Shown here: piece after piece, positions 1 to 12,216 of the stretch
Position numbering within the stretch: position 1 is the stretch's first letter
How the letters are laid out: each line of letters begins with the position of its first letter
Assembly: GCF_000283155.1 (NCBI RefSeq)
Contig: NW_004454177.1
Location: forward strand, 1,858,128 to 1,922,127
Length of the DNA stretch: 64,000 bases
DNA from: Ceratotherium simum simum
Taxonomy: Eukaryota; Chordata; Mammalia; Perissodactyla; Rhinocerotidae
Direction of reading: 5' to 3'
The notes under the pieces: generated by a model
The model's database searches: none
Told to the model about the DNA's origin: nothing
Seen by the model: the letters and a program-made list of their open reading frames with translations, nothing else
Translations under genes and position numbers: made by a program

Positions 1-86
1 CCGTGCGTGCCTGGGATCCGAACCGGCGAACCCCGGGCCGCGCAGCGGAGTGTGTGCACTTAACCACTGTGCCACTGGGCTGGCCC
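1..86 (-). mobile_element. ERE SINE, cut by window edge
   Basis: On the minus strand this starts with the ERE head (ggccagcccagtggc) and runs through a tRNA-like A box and B box (ggttcggatcc). Its 3' half lies outside the window. EREs are tRNA-derived SINEs of odd-toed ungulates, moved by L1 machinery. Confidence 0.9.
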
Positions 87-153
87 AATATCTGCTGTTT
101 TAAGCTCTCACATTTGTGGTAATTTTTTACAGCAGCTACAGGAAACTAATACA
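87..153 (+). mobile_element. 3' end of an MLT1-type (ERVL-MaLR) LTR
   Basis: The stretch tgttttaag..gtggtaattt..acagcagc..gaaactaatac is the typical last 60 bases of MaLR LTRs. The ERE to its left probably inserted into it. The rest of the LTR lies outside the window. Confidence 0.65.
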
Positions 154-154
154 C

Positions 155-1320
155 AAACACTGTATCCAGTCTTGTTCCTTTCAGCTAAGTAATTTGCCCC
201 TTCTCAGGAGGTCATGTATATATCTGGACCTCAGACCTTCCTCCATGTCAAATGAATGGCCAGTTTACTGCTTAAAGTTCTGACCTCTGGGAGAAGTTTT
301 CTTCACCAATGTCCTTAGTGTCACTCCCAAGTGAGTCTGTAATGTGCCAGTAGTCTATTTTTGCTAGCAACAGTTATGGTGTAGCCCCATTTTTAAACTA
401 GGTTTGAGCTATCTTTCCTTCTTCATAGGTGTGAGTTGAAGAAGGAACAGGGGAATGGGCATGGAAGTCTGGCCACTCGCTCATGTTATTTACTTGTGCC
501 TTCTGGATCTCTACCGGCCTGATGCATGATTTCTATTTCATAGGAATTGCTCCTCGCCCACCTTATCTTTTGAATCAGTTGACTGAATAATACCCAGCTT
601 ATGATGGGCAGCCCTAATCACATAGTCACTTGGTATCCTGTTGTCATGTATTTACCCCTGAGCTTCTTTTCAAATTCTTCAAAGGCAGTAATTTCCTGCT
701 GCAGAAGACATGGTTTTCCCTCCAGATTCACAGATATGTGTTCTAAGTGTTCTTGTGGGGCTTGCAATTCTATATAACATCTTATCCATCTCCAATACCT
801 CCAGTACCATTGGATCTAGGTCTGAGTGTCAAGATGGTTTGAACCAGAGGCTGGACCTGCAGCAGAGCCCTCTTACTTTGGACCTTATTTGAAACTCTGC
901 TTAATACGAAGAGGTTTAATTTCATGGCTACATGGCCTATCAATCCGGTTCTACAGAGGACAGCCACCACTGAGCTTCTCAAAGATGCCAGTGACCCCTC
1001 ACCAGTGCATTTATTACCTTAATGAGGAGAGTATGCTCTGGGTCCTCCCAGAATGATGAGTTTCAAATCTTTATTCTAGTGCGTTCAGTGCTGAATGGAA
1101 ATATGCAGAGGGAGTACAGCTGGGCCCACTGGGTTTTGCTGAGCCAGGAAAGAGATTTGGGAAGAATTGACCCTCTTTCTGTGATTATTCGAATCAGATA
1201 ATGAATAACAAATCACATTGGAAGAAAAGTGATAAAGGTGGGAGCTGGAGCAGGGATCCAAACAGATGGTTAAAGCAATGTTATCTGGGTTGACTTGGGT
1301 GCAGTCTTGGTAACCAATTA
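155..1320 (-). mobile_element. Antisense endogenous retrovirus internal fragment (ERVL/MaLR-like)
   Basis: Read on the minus strand, several blocks resemble the internal region of mammalian ERVL/MaLR elements, for example those around 960-1,200 and 480-660. Frames are broken throughout and no catalytic motif is preserved. The assignment rests on remembered similarity only, and the right edge could extend to about 1,675. A translated search against ERVL gag and pol would decide it. Confidence 0.45.
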
Positions 1321-1679
1321 CTCCATGTATTGGCTGCCATGGCAGAGAACCCAGTAGAGAAGCAGTGGCATAAATCTCTGGAATCCACTCATCCTCCTAA
1401 TTCCTATAAGGCAATAGCCTCATTTACTCTCCCACCATCTTTGATGACTAAAAAGCTGTTTTGGTATGGTTTGAGCTCACTTTGTGGAGGAAGTAGCACA
1501 GTCCTGAGCCTGCTAGCTGCACAGAGTGGAGAATCTCCTTTGCCTCTGTCTCCATTCTGTCTCTTCTGCCTGGGCTCACCTTACAGCCTGGTCCTGGCAA
1601 GACTGCTTCTCCACAGTCTGCAAAATTCCATGGAGTGGAGCCTGAATGCTATTCTAGGGTTCCTGGAACAGTAAGAAAG

Positions 1680-2730
1680 AAGTCAGGACGGTTACCTTAT
1701 ACATCCTGAGGATTTAATAAGTCATTCTACCCTCTGACCGTCTGGGTCAGTTCTGAGAAAGAATGATACCTTACTGCCTAGCAGGGCATGGGAAACACTT
1801 GCTCCCAACACTGGTTGTCAGTGTTTAGCTTGCAGCTGAACCTTTGGTGAAACAATTTTCCTGACTTGGAATAATTAGCTTCTGGGACAAGGAAAGATGG
1901 CCAAATGCAAAATAATTAAGAAGACAAGGTCTATGCATTTCAATTTCACTTTCCTTCTTCTCCTGCCCCTCCCTGAAATGGAGGCAAGGGCCAGGGCTGG
2001 AATCCTTTCCAACTGGAACGAGAACCTGTCTCCCTTCCGAGCCAAGGCAGAGTTAAATAAGCCATTGTGCCATGTGCTCATGGGTAATTAGGCATGAAAA
2101 GAATCTGCAGTCGGCTCCCTCCATTGTTCCTCGCAAGCTGTCCTTTTGCCATGTGCCCGAGCCCCCGGGTCTCAGTGCTGGCACTACTACAGAGATATGG
2201 ATGTTGTCGTCATGGCAACTCCTCTGTGCTAAGCAACTTTATGGTCTAATATTATTAAAGGAGCAGAGGTCAAAAGCCAGTGAGAGACTTTGTCTCTGAA
2301 GCCCAGGATAACTGTGTCAGGGATGGGGCAGGATTGCAGGCTCATGGGAGAAGAGGGCATCTCAGTAAGCACTGGATTGCCCCGCTCGCCAAAGAACCCT
2401 TTGAGGCAGTGAGGTGGCCAAACTGTGAAGTCAATAAAATATGTCTCTGAGGCTCCCGGTTTCTCATCTCCCACGTTCCTTTCTCTCTATGGCTCACTCT
2501 CCCTTCAGATGCCTGGTACCCTGCTGTTCCCTCTTGGGAAAGGATCTGCTTTCAGTAGTTTCCATCTGAATGTGAATTTTAGTCACTATCCACTTCTATT
2601 TGTATTTCTATTTCCAGTCTTACTTCCAACTGTGAAATGAAAAGCATTGACCAGGAGGTGGTCGAAAATATATGGGGGAGAAAGATCCCTTTTCCTCAAA
2701 CCCTAAAGTTACATAGTGAAGAAGCTGCCT
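1680..2730. other. Unique sequence, no gene seen
   Basis: No repeat or exon is recognised. The part from 1,870 to 2,330 is GC-richer than its surroundings and holds an RFX-like site at 2,206-2,219. It could be regulatory; nothing shows that it is. Confidence 0.5.
2206..2219 (+). promoter_or_regulatory. Candidate RFX X-box
   Basis: GTCGTCATGGCAAC matches the palindromic RFX consensus GTTGCCATGGCAAC at 12 of 14 positions. RFX factors bind such sites in ciliary and neuroendocrine genes. A single motif match has low specificity. Confidence 0.3.
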
Positions 2731-2734
2731 TTTC

Positions 2735-2855
2735 TTTCTAGTTTAACTTTTTATTATGGAAGATTTCAAACATGGAAAAAAGTAGGGAGAATAATAAAAC
2801 AAGCCCCCATGTACCCATCACCCCAGTTGTCTTCTTCACAAATGTGCACCTTGCT
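2735..2855. mobile_element. Old L1 3'-region fragment
   Basis: The pattern tttattatggaagatttcaa..catggaaaa..agtagggaga..ccatgtacccatcaccc is a common relic of old mammalian L1 3' untranslated regions. It resembles the piece near 38,045. Family and strand are uncertain. Confidence 0.5.
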
Positions 2856-2859
2856 CGAA

Positions 2860-4020
2860 AGATAAATAAGGAGCAGAAAGGGTCCCTTATTACTCTCTCT
2901 CCTCCACCTCAACCTCAGCCACAGAGGGTTGCCCAACAAGCCAGGGTCAAGATTTCTTTAAGAGTGACACAGAAGAGCAAGTGTTAGGCACTGCCCAGGC
3001 ACTTTTAGAACATTGTATTAGGTGCTGAATGTTAGTGCTTTCCTCTCTGCTCTGTCAGCCAGTCGGAAGACCTGAGAATGCACAGAGCATCCACATAGCC
3101 AGCCAGTCAGAGGCCAAAGGTGGCTGGCCTCTCAGCCATTCACCTATTACCCCTGTGACTGTTCCCTGGTTCCCTGGGACCAGCTTCACAGACTGCGTCC
3201 TCAAGTCATTTGAACCAGCAGATTGACTCTGAGGGTTGACCAAGAGAAGGGTTCAAAAAAATGCTCTCAATATTTGAATAAGGCAGTGCATCTCCATATT
3301 AAGTGGCAAAAGGTATCCACCATTCTAATAGAATCCAAAAATGCTGCTACTGCTGCAGAGGTTTCACAGTGCCCTGAGCCTCCTTCTGAGTCCGTTCTTG
3401 GCCTCTACGGGCAGGGAGTTGGGAGCTGTGTTATAACATGAGACTGTGTTATAACAAGGTTATTCTCATCCGTATGCTAATGAAGTAGGTTTATGATGCT
3501 CCCAAATTATATTGAAAATTGGTACTATGGGATGAAAGAATTCTGGTTTGAAAAAGTAAGGTAAAAGGGTCAGCATAGAGTCCTTTGTAAGGTGTAAAGA
3601 TGTAAGAGTTCAGTTCAATTTCAGATTACCAAATACAATTTTCTATAGTGTAGACATGACAACAGCAACTACCACTGGTATCATGGATACTTACTACTAT
3701 CACTGCTACCGCCACTACCACCTAACACTTCTCATTTCTAAGGGGCTTTCTTGCCCATTATAGCTGGAATAACTTTTTTTCAGGTGAGCAAACATGTTTG
3801 AGCTTTTCCAGGTGAGATTTGTTGATTAATCAGTTATTGGATATTAGTAAAACTCAACCAGAAATAAAAGACAGCAGTGGCCCAGTAAGTAAAGAGCTTC
3901 ACGCGCTGTATGAGAGAGAGAAACAAATGGTAAGTAGAGGGGATGGGGTGGGTGTAGCACTATTCAGTCAATCTTAGGGTGATCTCACTAAAGAGATAAG
4001 GTAAACATTTGCTCCTATAA
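2860..4020. other. Unique sequence with a small hairpin, no gene seen
   Basis: No conserved frame is recognised. A perfect 8-bp inverted repeat (agaggcca/tggcctct) lies at 3,109-3,132. A triplet-like run rich in act/acc lies at about 3,660-3,725. Confidence 0.45.
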
Positions 4021-4175
4021 TTGATACAACTCACAATTATTATTATCACTTCACATTTTTACTTTTCAATAAGTTACCTAATCTTTCAGGATAACCATCC
4101 ATCCTACTAGACAAGTAGGTAGATGCTTACATCCCCACTTTATAGGTAAGGAAACTAAGACCCAAGCAAAGGGAC
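4020..4175 (-). mobile_element. MIR SINE
   Basis: The plus strand shows the reverse of the MIR core: catccccactttataggtaa followed by ggaaactaagacccaagc. This is the complement of the MIR segment that reads cctcagtttcctcatctgt. It is a diverged, partial copy. Confidence 0.7.
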
Positions 4176-4179
4176 TTAT

Positions 4180-5115
4180 TGAATAATTGAATGAGTTGAC
4201 CAAGCTTTTGACCCTTTGTCTCCCAATTCAGAGTGCTGCTTTAGGAACAAATCAGTAAGATACACGAGCTGGTCAAGTTAGTCAAAGTAGCTTATTAACA
4301 TCTTTTCATTCTGTTTCATTATACAAAGCTCAAAATGCCCTTGTTCTGTATAAGCCTTCTTCTGTTATTGCCTTTGCTTTTTCCTTTGTTTCACAGACAA
4401 GGCTCCTTTAAAAATAACTTTAGTTAGGCTCTACAGGTTGTAAGGAAGAGAGACACTCAACTCAAAATAACTTGAAGAGAAAAAGAGCTTAATGTAAAAG
4501 TGTTTGCACAGGAAACAAAAAGCTCTCTGGAGCTGAGGGGCTTGTAGAGACCCGTGATTCCTTCTGCCTCTTGCAGTGGCCCCACTTCTCTCTACTACTG
4601 CATTCTATTTTTCTCTTTACCAATCGATTCCTTAGCTTACTTAGAACTCAGTGTCCCTGTAACTTTGACCTACATGTGGCCCAATGTGGCTGTTCTGGCC
4701 TCTAAAAGATAAACTTTCTTCAGCTTTTCTTCTACTGCCAACTAGTAAATTCTCATGTTATTTCCTTGCTCAAAGTCTCAGGGGAGGGTATATGACTGGC
4801 CCAGCATGCTGAGAGTTTAGGATTAGCTGCCCTTGGATCAGATGTCGGTGCCTGGGCCAGTCAAATGTGGCCTGTGTTGGAGTTCATATGAGACAAAACC
4901 TGGTAGCTTAAGCCTACCCTTTCAGGGTGATTCCTAGGAGAAGGAGGTGGCGAGCCTGAGTCAGTGCCGTAAAATCACACTTGCTGACTCTGCTTCTTTC
5001 CCTCTTATTTACTCTTCACATGGACAGGACTAGAGTGAGACAAGCGAGGCACTAGGGGGCCAAATTTAAGGCGGCATTCACTCTCAGATGCCGATCCTGC
5101 TCTTGCACAACTTTG
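4180..5115. other. Unclassified sequence, possibly an old interspersed repeat
   Basis: The part from about 4,430 to 4,880, including ggatcagatgtcggtgcctg, resembles a medium-copy mammalian repeat I cannot name. No gene is visible. Confidence 0.35.
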
Positions 5116-5119
5116 AAAG

Positions 5120-6490
5120 TGAGTGTCACCTTAAATTTTGTTTCTTAGGTGTCTTGCTTGCCTCACCTAGTCCCCATCCCTTCACCAAATGTATTCCCAC
5201 CAAGGTCACCAATGACCTTTATATTGTTAAATCCAATGAACATTTTCAGGCTTTTAAGATCCCTTTCTTGGCCTCTCTATGTGTTTGACGCTCCTTCATT
5301 GACGCTTTTCTTCATGGGCACTCTGTATTATCCTCTTCTGTCTCCAGGTAATCTTAGTCTCTTGCATGGCTCCCCTTTTTAACCAGTCTTCACATTTGGC
5401 CATCTTGTATTTGGTTGTCCCTTAGCATACTCCTTTAGCATAATTTACCTATACTCACAGATTCCACCTAACACTGTATGTTGATGAGATTCTGAAGTTT
5501 ATATCTTCAAATTAGATCTATCTCATGATTGACACTCCATATCCCATTTGCCTTTCAAACCGCCTCCTTGATGTCTCACAGGAACATCAAACTCAATATG
5601 CTCCAGCACATATATGTAACTGTCCCATGAAAAACTCTCTCTGCATTCTGTATTACCCATATCAGCAAATGCATGAGATCAATCAAAACAATTGACCATG
5701 CCGTTTTTGACTCTTCCCCATCATAGCCAATTGGTCATGATGCTTTTTGACTGTCTCCTACGTATATCTTGTATCTGTCCATTCTTGTCCATCTCTACTA
5801 TTATTGCCTAACTGAGACTTTCATCCGCCTCCACTGGGATAAATGCAGTAGTCAACAAATTGGTCTTTCTGAGTCCAGTCTTCCTCACTTTCCAATCCAT
5901 TCTCCACACTACAACCAGAGTTATCTTCCAAAAATGAAATTCTGAACATGTTAGTCTCTTGATTAAGATTCTTATCATTGTCTAGAAAGATAAAGTCCAA
6001 ACTTTTTAGTATGGCATTCAAGATCCTTCTTATCCTGATTTCTTACTATCTCTGAATTTCATCTACTATCACACACCTTCTCAAAGCCTACGATGCAGCC
6101 ATATCATATTACTAATATTTTCCCCCAAGCCAAGCTGTTTCGTGACTCTATGCATTTTATAAGCTATTCCTTCTAGCACTTTCCCTGTTTGCCCAGAAAA
6201 CTCCTACTCATCCTTGAAGACTTACCTCAAGTACTACCTACTATGTGGCAATTTCTCATATAACCAAAGCTACCTAACCAGAGCTGAAAGCTGCCTCTCT
6301 ACTATAATGTGTTTATACACCTGTTATCCAGTAATTATCCTACTAGTTTGCAATGATTCTTTTCCCTTATTAGATTTTAATTTCTTTTCAGACCAAGGAT
6401 TTGTTTTACTCATCTTTGAAGCCCTACTTCAAAGGAGTACTTCTTTCACAGAGCTAGCACTCAATACTCAATATATGTTTGGAGATGCTT
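5120..6490 (+). mobile_element. L2 LINE, 3' portion, sense
   Basis: Sense-strand landmarks of L2 appear in order. The block ccaccaaggtcaccaatgac (5,198) comes first, then a decayed reverse transcriptase YADD-type box near 5,470-5,505, then the ccagagttatcttccaaaaa and tggcattcaagatccttctt blocks. A tail near 6,400-6,480 encodes no protein. L2 is an ancient non-LTR retrotransposon of the CR1 clade, long dead in mammals. The frame is broken in many places. Confidence 0.75.
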
Positions 6491-7320
6491 TTACCTTTCT
6501 GGGCTCAATGAATGTATGTTGATGAATTAGTATGCTTTCTGGTTTCCAAAGCATTTTCACATGATTCATATTGTTTGGCCTCTTCTTTTCCCTAGGACGT
6601 ATCTGTATTGGCCTTTCTGTGCCATGGTTTTTCCCTGGGATTGATCCTACCGAAGGGCAAAGTGGAGCGACTACAAGGGAACCAAAGATCTCCCCAGGTC
6701 TGTCTTTGGTGATGGCATCAGTCAGCTCTCCATCCTTTCGTGGAGCTACACTTTCTTCTCCTCAGATGTCCAGTATGCCCCTGCTCATCTCCTCTACTCT
6801 CTTCTCAAGAATAACTTTTCTGTTCTCAGGAAATAATCTAATCTGTTAATTCACTCAGAGATGAATGACTAATAGTACTCAAAGTATGTCTTCCTTTAAA
6901 ACCTTCTAAATCACAGCAGTCAGGCAGCCACCAAATAGCACCTTCAAAAGACTGTCTTGGGTCTCCTACCCCAAATTTCCTTCCTACAGCATGAGGTTGC
7001 TTCTTCTCCTGGATGAAAAAATATGTAGTAACTTTAAAATATAATATTCAATAGTCAATCCATTAAATCTTACTGGAATCTTGGTACTAATTAGTTTGTC
7101 ATGTTATCTTACTCGACAAAGCCCTGAGGGAATAGCAGCCTGACTGGGGTAGGAGGGTATAGGGGAGAATCTGGGAACAGGGAACAGGCGCTGTTTGTAA
7201 GGTCTGGTCAGAGTGGAGTCATGGGTAATTTGGGAGCAGAGGAGTGAGCTGGCATTTTGAGCAGTGGTAAGGGGTGATGAAAAGGGGAGGGAGGGAATGG
7301 AAAGAAGAGACAGCGTGTTT
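6490..7320. other. Unique sequence, no gene seen
   Basis: No repeat or exon is recognised with confidence. Short open frames here have no family resemblance. Confidence 0.45.
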
Positions 7321-7321
7321 G

Positions 7322-7655
7322 GTGATTCATTCAACACTTTTCTTGAATTTTACTATAGGCCAGGCACCACGGTGGATAAAAAAAATAATACAGTGATGAT
7401 TCTGCATTGTAGGAACTCATTATCTTGTGGGAAAATTAGATACTGAAAGTCACTAGCAATATTTTAAGTACAATGGCAGAGGTTAAATATAATATGCTCT
7501 AGAGCACAGACGAGGGAGCAACTAAATCTGACAGGGAAGAGAAGAGAGTTGGGGAAGCTGCAGAGAGAAGGTAATATCTGATTTCCGTCTGAATGGGTAA
7601 GTATGTTTTCTAGGTGGAGCAGAGGAGGAAGAACGTTCTAGGGAAGGAAGATGTG
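7322..7655 (-). mobile_element. L2 LINE 3' end, antisense
   Basis: The plus strand begins with the complement of the L2 tail (attcattcaacacttttctt) and continues through the reversed 3' region to gaacgttctagggaaggaag. A second antisense L2 tail starts directly after it, so these are two copies. Confidence 0.65.
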
Positions 7656-7661
7656 GCAAAG

Positions 7662-9135
7662 GGATTCAGTCAACAAATATTTATTGGGCAACTGCTATGT
7701 GCCAAGTGCTTTTCTAGTTGCTTGGGATAAGATCAGTGAACGAACAGACAAGATTCTATGCTCATGGAGTTCACATTCTGGTTGGGGAGACAGAAAATAA
7801 ATAAGATGTATAATTAAAATATATAGTAAGTTACATATGATAAGTGGTAAAGAGAAAGAATAAAGCAGGCATGAGAGATATGAAATGTTGGGAGAAGGAT
7901 TCATATTTTAGATGAGGTGACCAGGAAAGCCTCTCTGAGAAGGTGACTTCTGAGTAAAAGTCCGAAGGAAGTGAGGGAACCAATCATATGGGTATCAGGG
8001 GAAAGAATACTTTGAGTAGAGGAAACAGAAAGAGCAAAGGCCTGAGCTAGGGGCAGACATGGAGTCTTTGAGGCACAGAAAGGAGGTCAGAATGACAAGA
8101 ATGGAAAGATGGAGTGGGGACTAGTAGGAAATGAGATTGGAGAGGTAAGGATAATTTGGGGCTTTATGGGTCACAGTAAGGACTTTGGCTTTTACTCTGA
8201 GCAGAATGGAGAGCTATTAGCAGAGTTTGAGCAGAGGAGAAATACATTCTGACTTAGGTTTTAATAGAACCACTTTGGCTGTTATGTTGAGAAATGACTG
8301 CAGGGAATCAAGGTGCAGAAACAAGAGTACCATGTAGGAGGCTATTTTGACAATTGGGGTGAGGGATGATATTGGCTTGAACTAGAGTAGTGGCAGTGGG
8401 GTGGTAAGTGGTCAAATTCTAGATTGATTTATTTATAGAAGGTGAGCCACAGAAGTTCATGATACTTTGGACATGAGGTGTGAGATAAGGAAGAATCAAG
8501 AATAGCTCCAAGTTTTTAAGCCTGAGTAAGTTGCCATAAATTGAGAAAGAAAAGGACTGGTTTTGGGAAAAACAACAGGAGCTCGGTTTTGGGCATGTTA
8601 AGTTGTGATGTCACTTAGACATTCATGTGGTGATGTTAAATAGGCAGTTTTGGATGTATGGGGAGAGAGCCAGGTGGAAAATATAATATCGAGAGTCCTC
8701 ATTAATATAGAGAGAGTCATCATAACCATATAGATTGCATTTAACGTCATGAATCTAGGAAAGGTTATGAGGATCATAGATGAGATTATGTAGGGAATGA
8801 AGGTAGATGGTGAGAAAGAGGACATTCTAACTGAGCCTTGGAGGAATCTAACATTTAATAGTCAGAGAGAACAGGACAAACCAGAAAAAGGAAATAAATA
8901 GGTGCAGCCAGAAATGGAGGAGGGAAACAAAGATAATGTGTTGTTCTGGAAGCCAAGAATTTAAAGTGTTTCAAGGAGAGTTTTCACTTATGTCAAAAGC
9001 TACTGATAGGAAAACAGAGATGAGGACTGAGAAATGGTCTTTGGAAATAGCAATATGGCAGTCATTGGTATCCTTCTAAAGAGCCATTTCAGTGGAGGGA
9101 TGAGGACAAAAACTTGATTGGAGTGTATTTAAGAA
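7662..9135 (-). mobile_element. L2 LINE copy A, 3' part, antisense
   Basis: This starts with the complement of the L2 terminus (caacaaatatttattgggca). It runs back through the 3' region and into the reverse transcriptase domain. The complement of the YADD-type catalytic box lies at about 8,711-8,737, partly decayed. Further upstream L2 sequence follows to 9,135, where an old L1 interrupts it. The same element resumes at about 11,753, 18,744 and 19,030. Confidence 0.8.
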
Positions 9136-9748
9136 AGAATGGGAGCACATAAAAAGATAGATGCTCGACATCATTAGCCATCAGGGAAATGCATCAAAAT
9201 CACGATGAGCTACCATTTTACACCCACCAGGATGGCTATAATAAAAATGACAGATAATAACAGGAGTTGGTGAGGAAAGGATTTGGAGACAGTGGAACCC
9301 TCATACGCTGCTGGTGCGAGTGTAAAATGGTGCTGCTACTTTGGAAAACAGTCTGGCAATTCCTCAGAAAGTTAAACGTTGACTTACCATATGACCCAAT
9401 AATTCCATTCTTAGTGTATACTCAAGAAAAGCAAAAACACACATCTAAACAAAAACTTGTACATGAAGGTTCATAGCAGCATTATTCATAATAGCCAGAA
9501 AGTAGAAACAACCTAAATGCCCATATCAACAGATGAATGGATAAATAGAATGTGGTATATCCTTATCATGGAATATTATTTGGCAATTAAAAGGAATGAA
9601 TCACTGATTTACAAGATACAACATGGAGGAACCTTGAAAACAATATGCTAAGTGAAACAACCTAGTCATGAAAGACCACATGTTGATTTCCATTTATATG
9701 AAAAGTCCATAATAGTCAAATCTATTTAAAGCCATTGAATTGAATACT
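9136..9748 (+). mobile_element. Old L1, ORF2 tail and 3' UTR, inserted in L2
   Basis: The sense strand holds decayed L1 ORF2 C-terminal sequence with recognisable landmarks: atcattagccatcagggaaa, ggaaaacagtctggcaattc and catatgacccaataattcca. 3' UTR sequence follows. A younger antisense L1 interrupts its 3' UTR at about 9,749; a short tail (tataattttatggtataata) reappears at 11,732-11,752. Confidence 0.8.
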
Positions 9749-9750
9749 TT

Positions 9751-9793
<43 letters not shown>

Positions 9794-9794
9794 C
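9749..9794. repeat. (TTTA)n microsatellite
   Basis: About eleven TTTA units in a row, derived from the poly(A) tail of the antisense L1. Tails like this often vary in length. Confidence 0.95.
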
Positions 9795-10184
9795 ATTGTG
9801 GTAACATTGGTTTATAACATTGTATAAATTTCAGGTGTACATCATTATACTTCTATTTCTGCATAGATTATGTCATGTTCACCACACAAAGACTAATTAC
9901 AATTCATCACCACACACATGTGCCTAATCATCCCTTTTGCCCTCTCCCCCTCCTCTTTCCCCTCTGGTGACCACCAATCCAATCTCTGTCTCTATGTGTT
10001 TGTTTGTTGTTGTTTTTATCTACTACTGGAGTGAGATCATATGGTATTTGACCTTCTCCTTCTGACTTATTTCACTTAGCATAATACCCTCAATGTCCAT
10101 CCATGTTGTCACAAATGGCTGGATTTCATCGTTTCTTATGGCTGAGTAGTATTCCATTGTGTATATACACCACGTCTTCTTCAT

Positions 10185-11520
10185 CTATGTGTCCCTTGAT
10201 GGGCACTTAGGTTGCTTCCAAGTCTTGGCTATTGTGAATAATGCTGCAATGAACACAGGGGTGCATGTATCTTTACACATTGGTGTTTTCATGTTCTTTG
10301 GGTAAATACTCAGCAGTGGAATAGCTGGATCATATGGTAGTTCTATCCTTAATTTTTTGAGGAATCTCCATACTGTTTTCCATAGTGGCTGCACCAGTTT
10401 GCCTTCCCACCAGCAGTGTATGAGAGTTCCCTTCTCTCCACATCCTCTCCAACACTTGTTGTTTCCTGTGTTGTTAATTATAGCCATTCTGACGGGCGTG
10501 AGGTGATATCTCATTATAATTTTGATTTGCATTTCCCTAATAATTAATGATGTTGAACATCTTTTCATGTGCTTGTTGTCCATCTGTATATCTTCTTTGG
10601 AGAAATGTCTGTTCAGGTCTTTTGCCCATTTTTTATTGCGGTTGTTAGTTTTTTTTTTTGTTGAGATGTATGAGTTCTTTATATGTTTTGGAGATTAACC
10701 CCTTATCAGATATATGGTTTGCAAATCTCTTTTCCCAATTGTTAGGTTGTCTTTTCGTTTTGTTGATGGTTTCCTTTGCTGTGCAGAAGCTTTTTAGTTT
10801 GATGTAGTCCCATTTCTTTATTTTTTCTGTTGGTTCCCTTGCCTGGTCAGACATGGTGCTTGAAAATATGTTGCTAAGACTGATGTCGAAGAGCGTACTG
10901 CCTATGTTTTCTTCTAGAAGTTTCATGGTTTCAGGTCTTACATTCAAGTCTTTAATCCATTTGGAGTTAATTTTTGTGTATGGTGTAAGATAATGGTTTA
11001 CTTTCATTTTTTGTTGCGTGTGGCTGTCCATATTTCCCAGTACCATTTATTGAAGAGACTTTGCTTTCTCCATTGTATGTTCTTGGTTCCTTTGTGGAAG
11101 ATTAGCTGTCCATAGATGCGTGGGTTTATTTCTGGGCTTTTGATTCTATTCCATTAATCTGTGTGTCTGTTTGTGTGCCAGTGCCATGCTGTTTTGGTTA
11201 CTATAGCTTTGTAAGTATATTTTGAAATCAGGGAGTGCGATACCTCCAGCTTGGTTCTTTTTTCTCAGGATTCCTTTGGCTGTTTGGGGTCTTTTGTTGT
11301 TCTATATAAATTTTAGAATTCTTTGTTCTATTTCTGTGAAAAATGTTGTTGGAACTTTGATAGGGATTGCATTTAATCTATAGATTGCTTTAGGAAGTAT
11401 GGACATCTTAACTACGTTAAGTCTTCCAATCCAAGAGCATGGAATATCTGTCCATTTCTTTGTGTCTTCTTCAATTTCTTTCAGTAATGTTTTATAGTTT
11501 TCAGTGTACAGATCTTTCAC
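10185..11520 (-). pseudogene. L1 ORF2 C-terminal remnant
   Basis: Three minus-strand frames, at 11,302-11,520, 10,645-11,046 and 10,185-10,583, are consecutive pieces of the L1 ORF2 C-terminal region. They include the conserved [11 protein letters not shown] and [11 protein letters not shown] blocks and a cysteine-containing segment near the end. Frameshifts and stops separate the pieces. The endonuclease and reverse transcriptase catalytic domains are missing because of 5' truncation, so no working protein is expected. Confidence 0.85.
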
Positions 11521-11752
11521 CTCTTTGGTTAAGTTTATTCCTAGGTATTTTATTCTTTTTGTTGCAATTGTAAATGGGATGGTATTCTTAATTTCTCTTT
11601 CTGCTGCTTGGTCGTTAGTGTATAGGAACGCAACTGATTTTTGTATGTTGATTTTGTATCCTGCAACTTTACTATACTCATTTATTATTTCTGAAAGTTT
11701 TTTGGTGGATTCTTTAGGGCTTTATATATATAATTTTATGGTATAATAGAGC

Positions 11753-12216
11753 CAGTAGAGAATTCTTTCAAAAGGTCATACTATGAAGGAATAAGAATAA
11801 TAAGGCAGTAGTTGGGGTGGAAATTGGATTAAAGGTGGAATTTTTTTTAAGATCAGAGAGATATCAGCATATTTTATGATGTTGCAATTGATCTAATGGA
11901 AAGGGAAAGTTGGATAATACAGGAGAGAGAGTAGACTTAGTGGAGCAATGTTTTTGAGTAGGCAAGGGAGAATGGAGATTTAGTGCATAGGTAGAGGGAT
12001 GTGCCCTGCTGGGAATATGGATAGTTCATCCACAGTAATAACAGAGAAAATAGAGTATATTCACTATGAGTGTTAAGGACTCATATGAGGTTTAGTGAGC
12101 ATGAATGTAATATGAGACTAGTTGGCCTGCTTGTGTATTTTTCTCCAGCTATCTTCAGTTGTATGGGTTAAGGCATGGAGCAAGTGAAGAGTTGGATTTA
12201 GTCAGGATTTTCATTT
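11753..12216 (-). mobile_element. L2 LINE copy A, continued
   Basis: The L2 resumes directly after the L1 pair, at gtagagaattctttcaaaag. It continues through blocks such as gcaatgtttttgagtaggca and tccacagtaataacagagaa, and ends at ggcatggagcaagtgaagag before the ERVL LTR. Sequence order agrees with the segment ending at 9,135. Confidence 0.75.

Larger units (their letters stand above)
9749..11731 (-). mobile_element. Younger L1, 5'-truncated, antisense
   Basis: An approximately 2-kb L1 in reverse orientation. Its poly(A) end is now a TTTA-type microsatellite at 9,749-9,794, followed by the 3' UTR and then the ORF2 C-terminal third read on the minus strand. It is much less diverged than the L1 it interrupts and closely resembles the L1 at 54,145. 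It lacks the promoter, ORF1 and the reverse transcriptase core, so it cannot move by itself. Confidence 0.9.

Noticed and set aside
1330..1674. A 114-codon open frame on the plus strand with a hydrophobic stretch
   Set aside because: It begins with a non-ATG codon, shows no known domain or splice context and borders a retroviral relic. A frame this long is expected by chance.
9136..9748. Possible join of the plus-strand L1 with the following antisense L1 as one inverted L1
   Set aside because: Twin-priming inversions join parts of one element with similar divergence. Here the right part is far less diverged, has its own A-rich tail, and the old L1's 3' UTR reappears after it.
10185..11520. 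Possible reverse-transcriptase gene
   Set aside because: Only the C-terminal part of L1 ORF2 is present, in broken pieces without catalytic domains.
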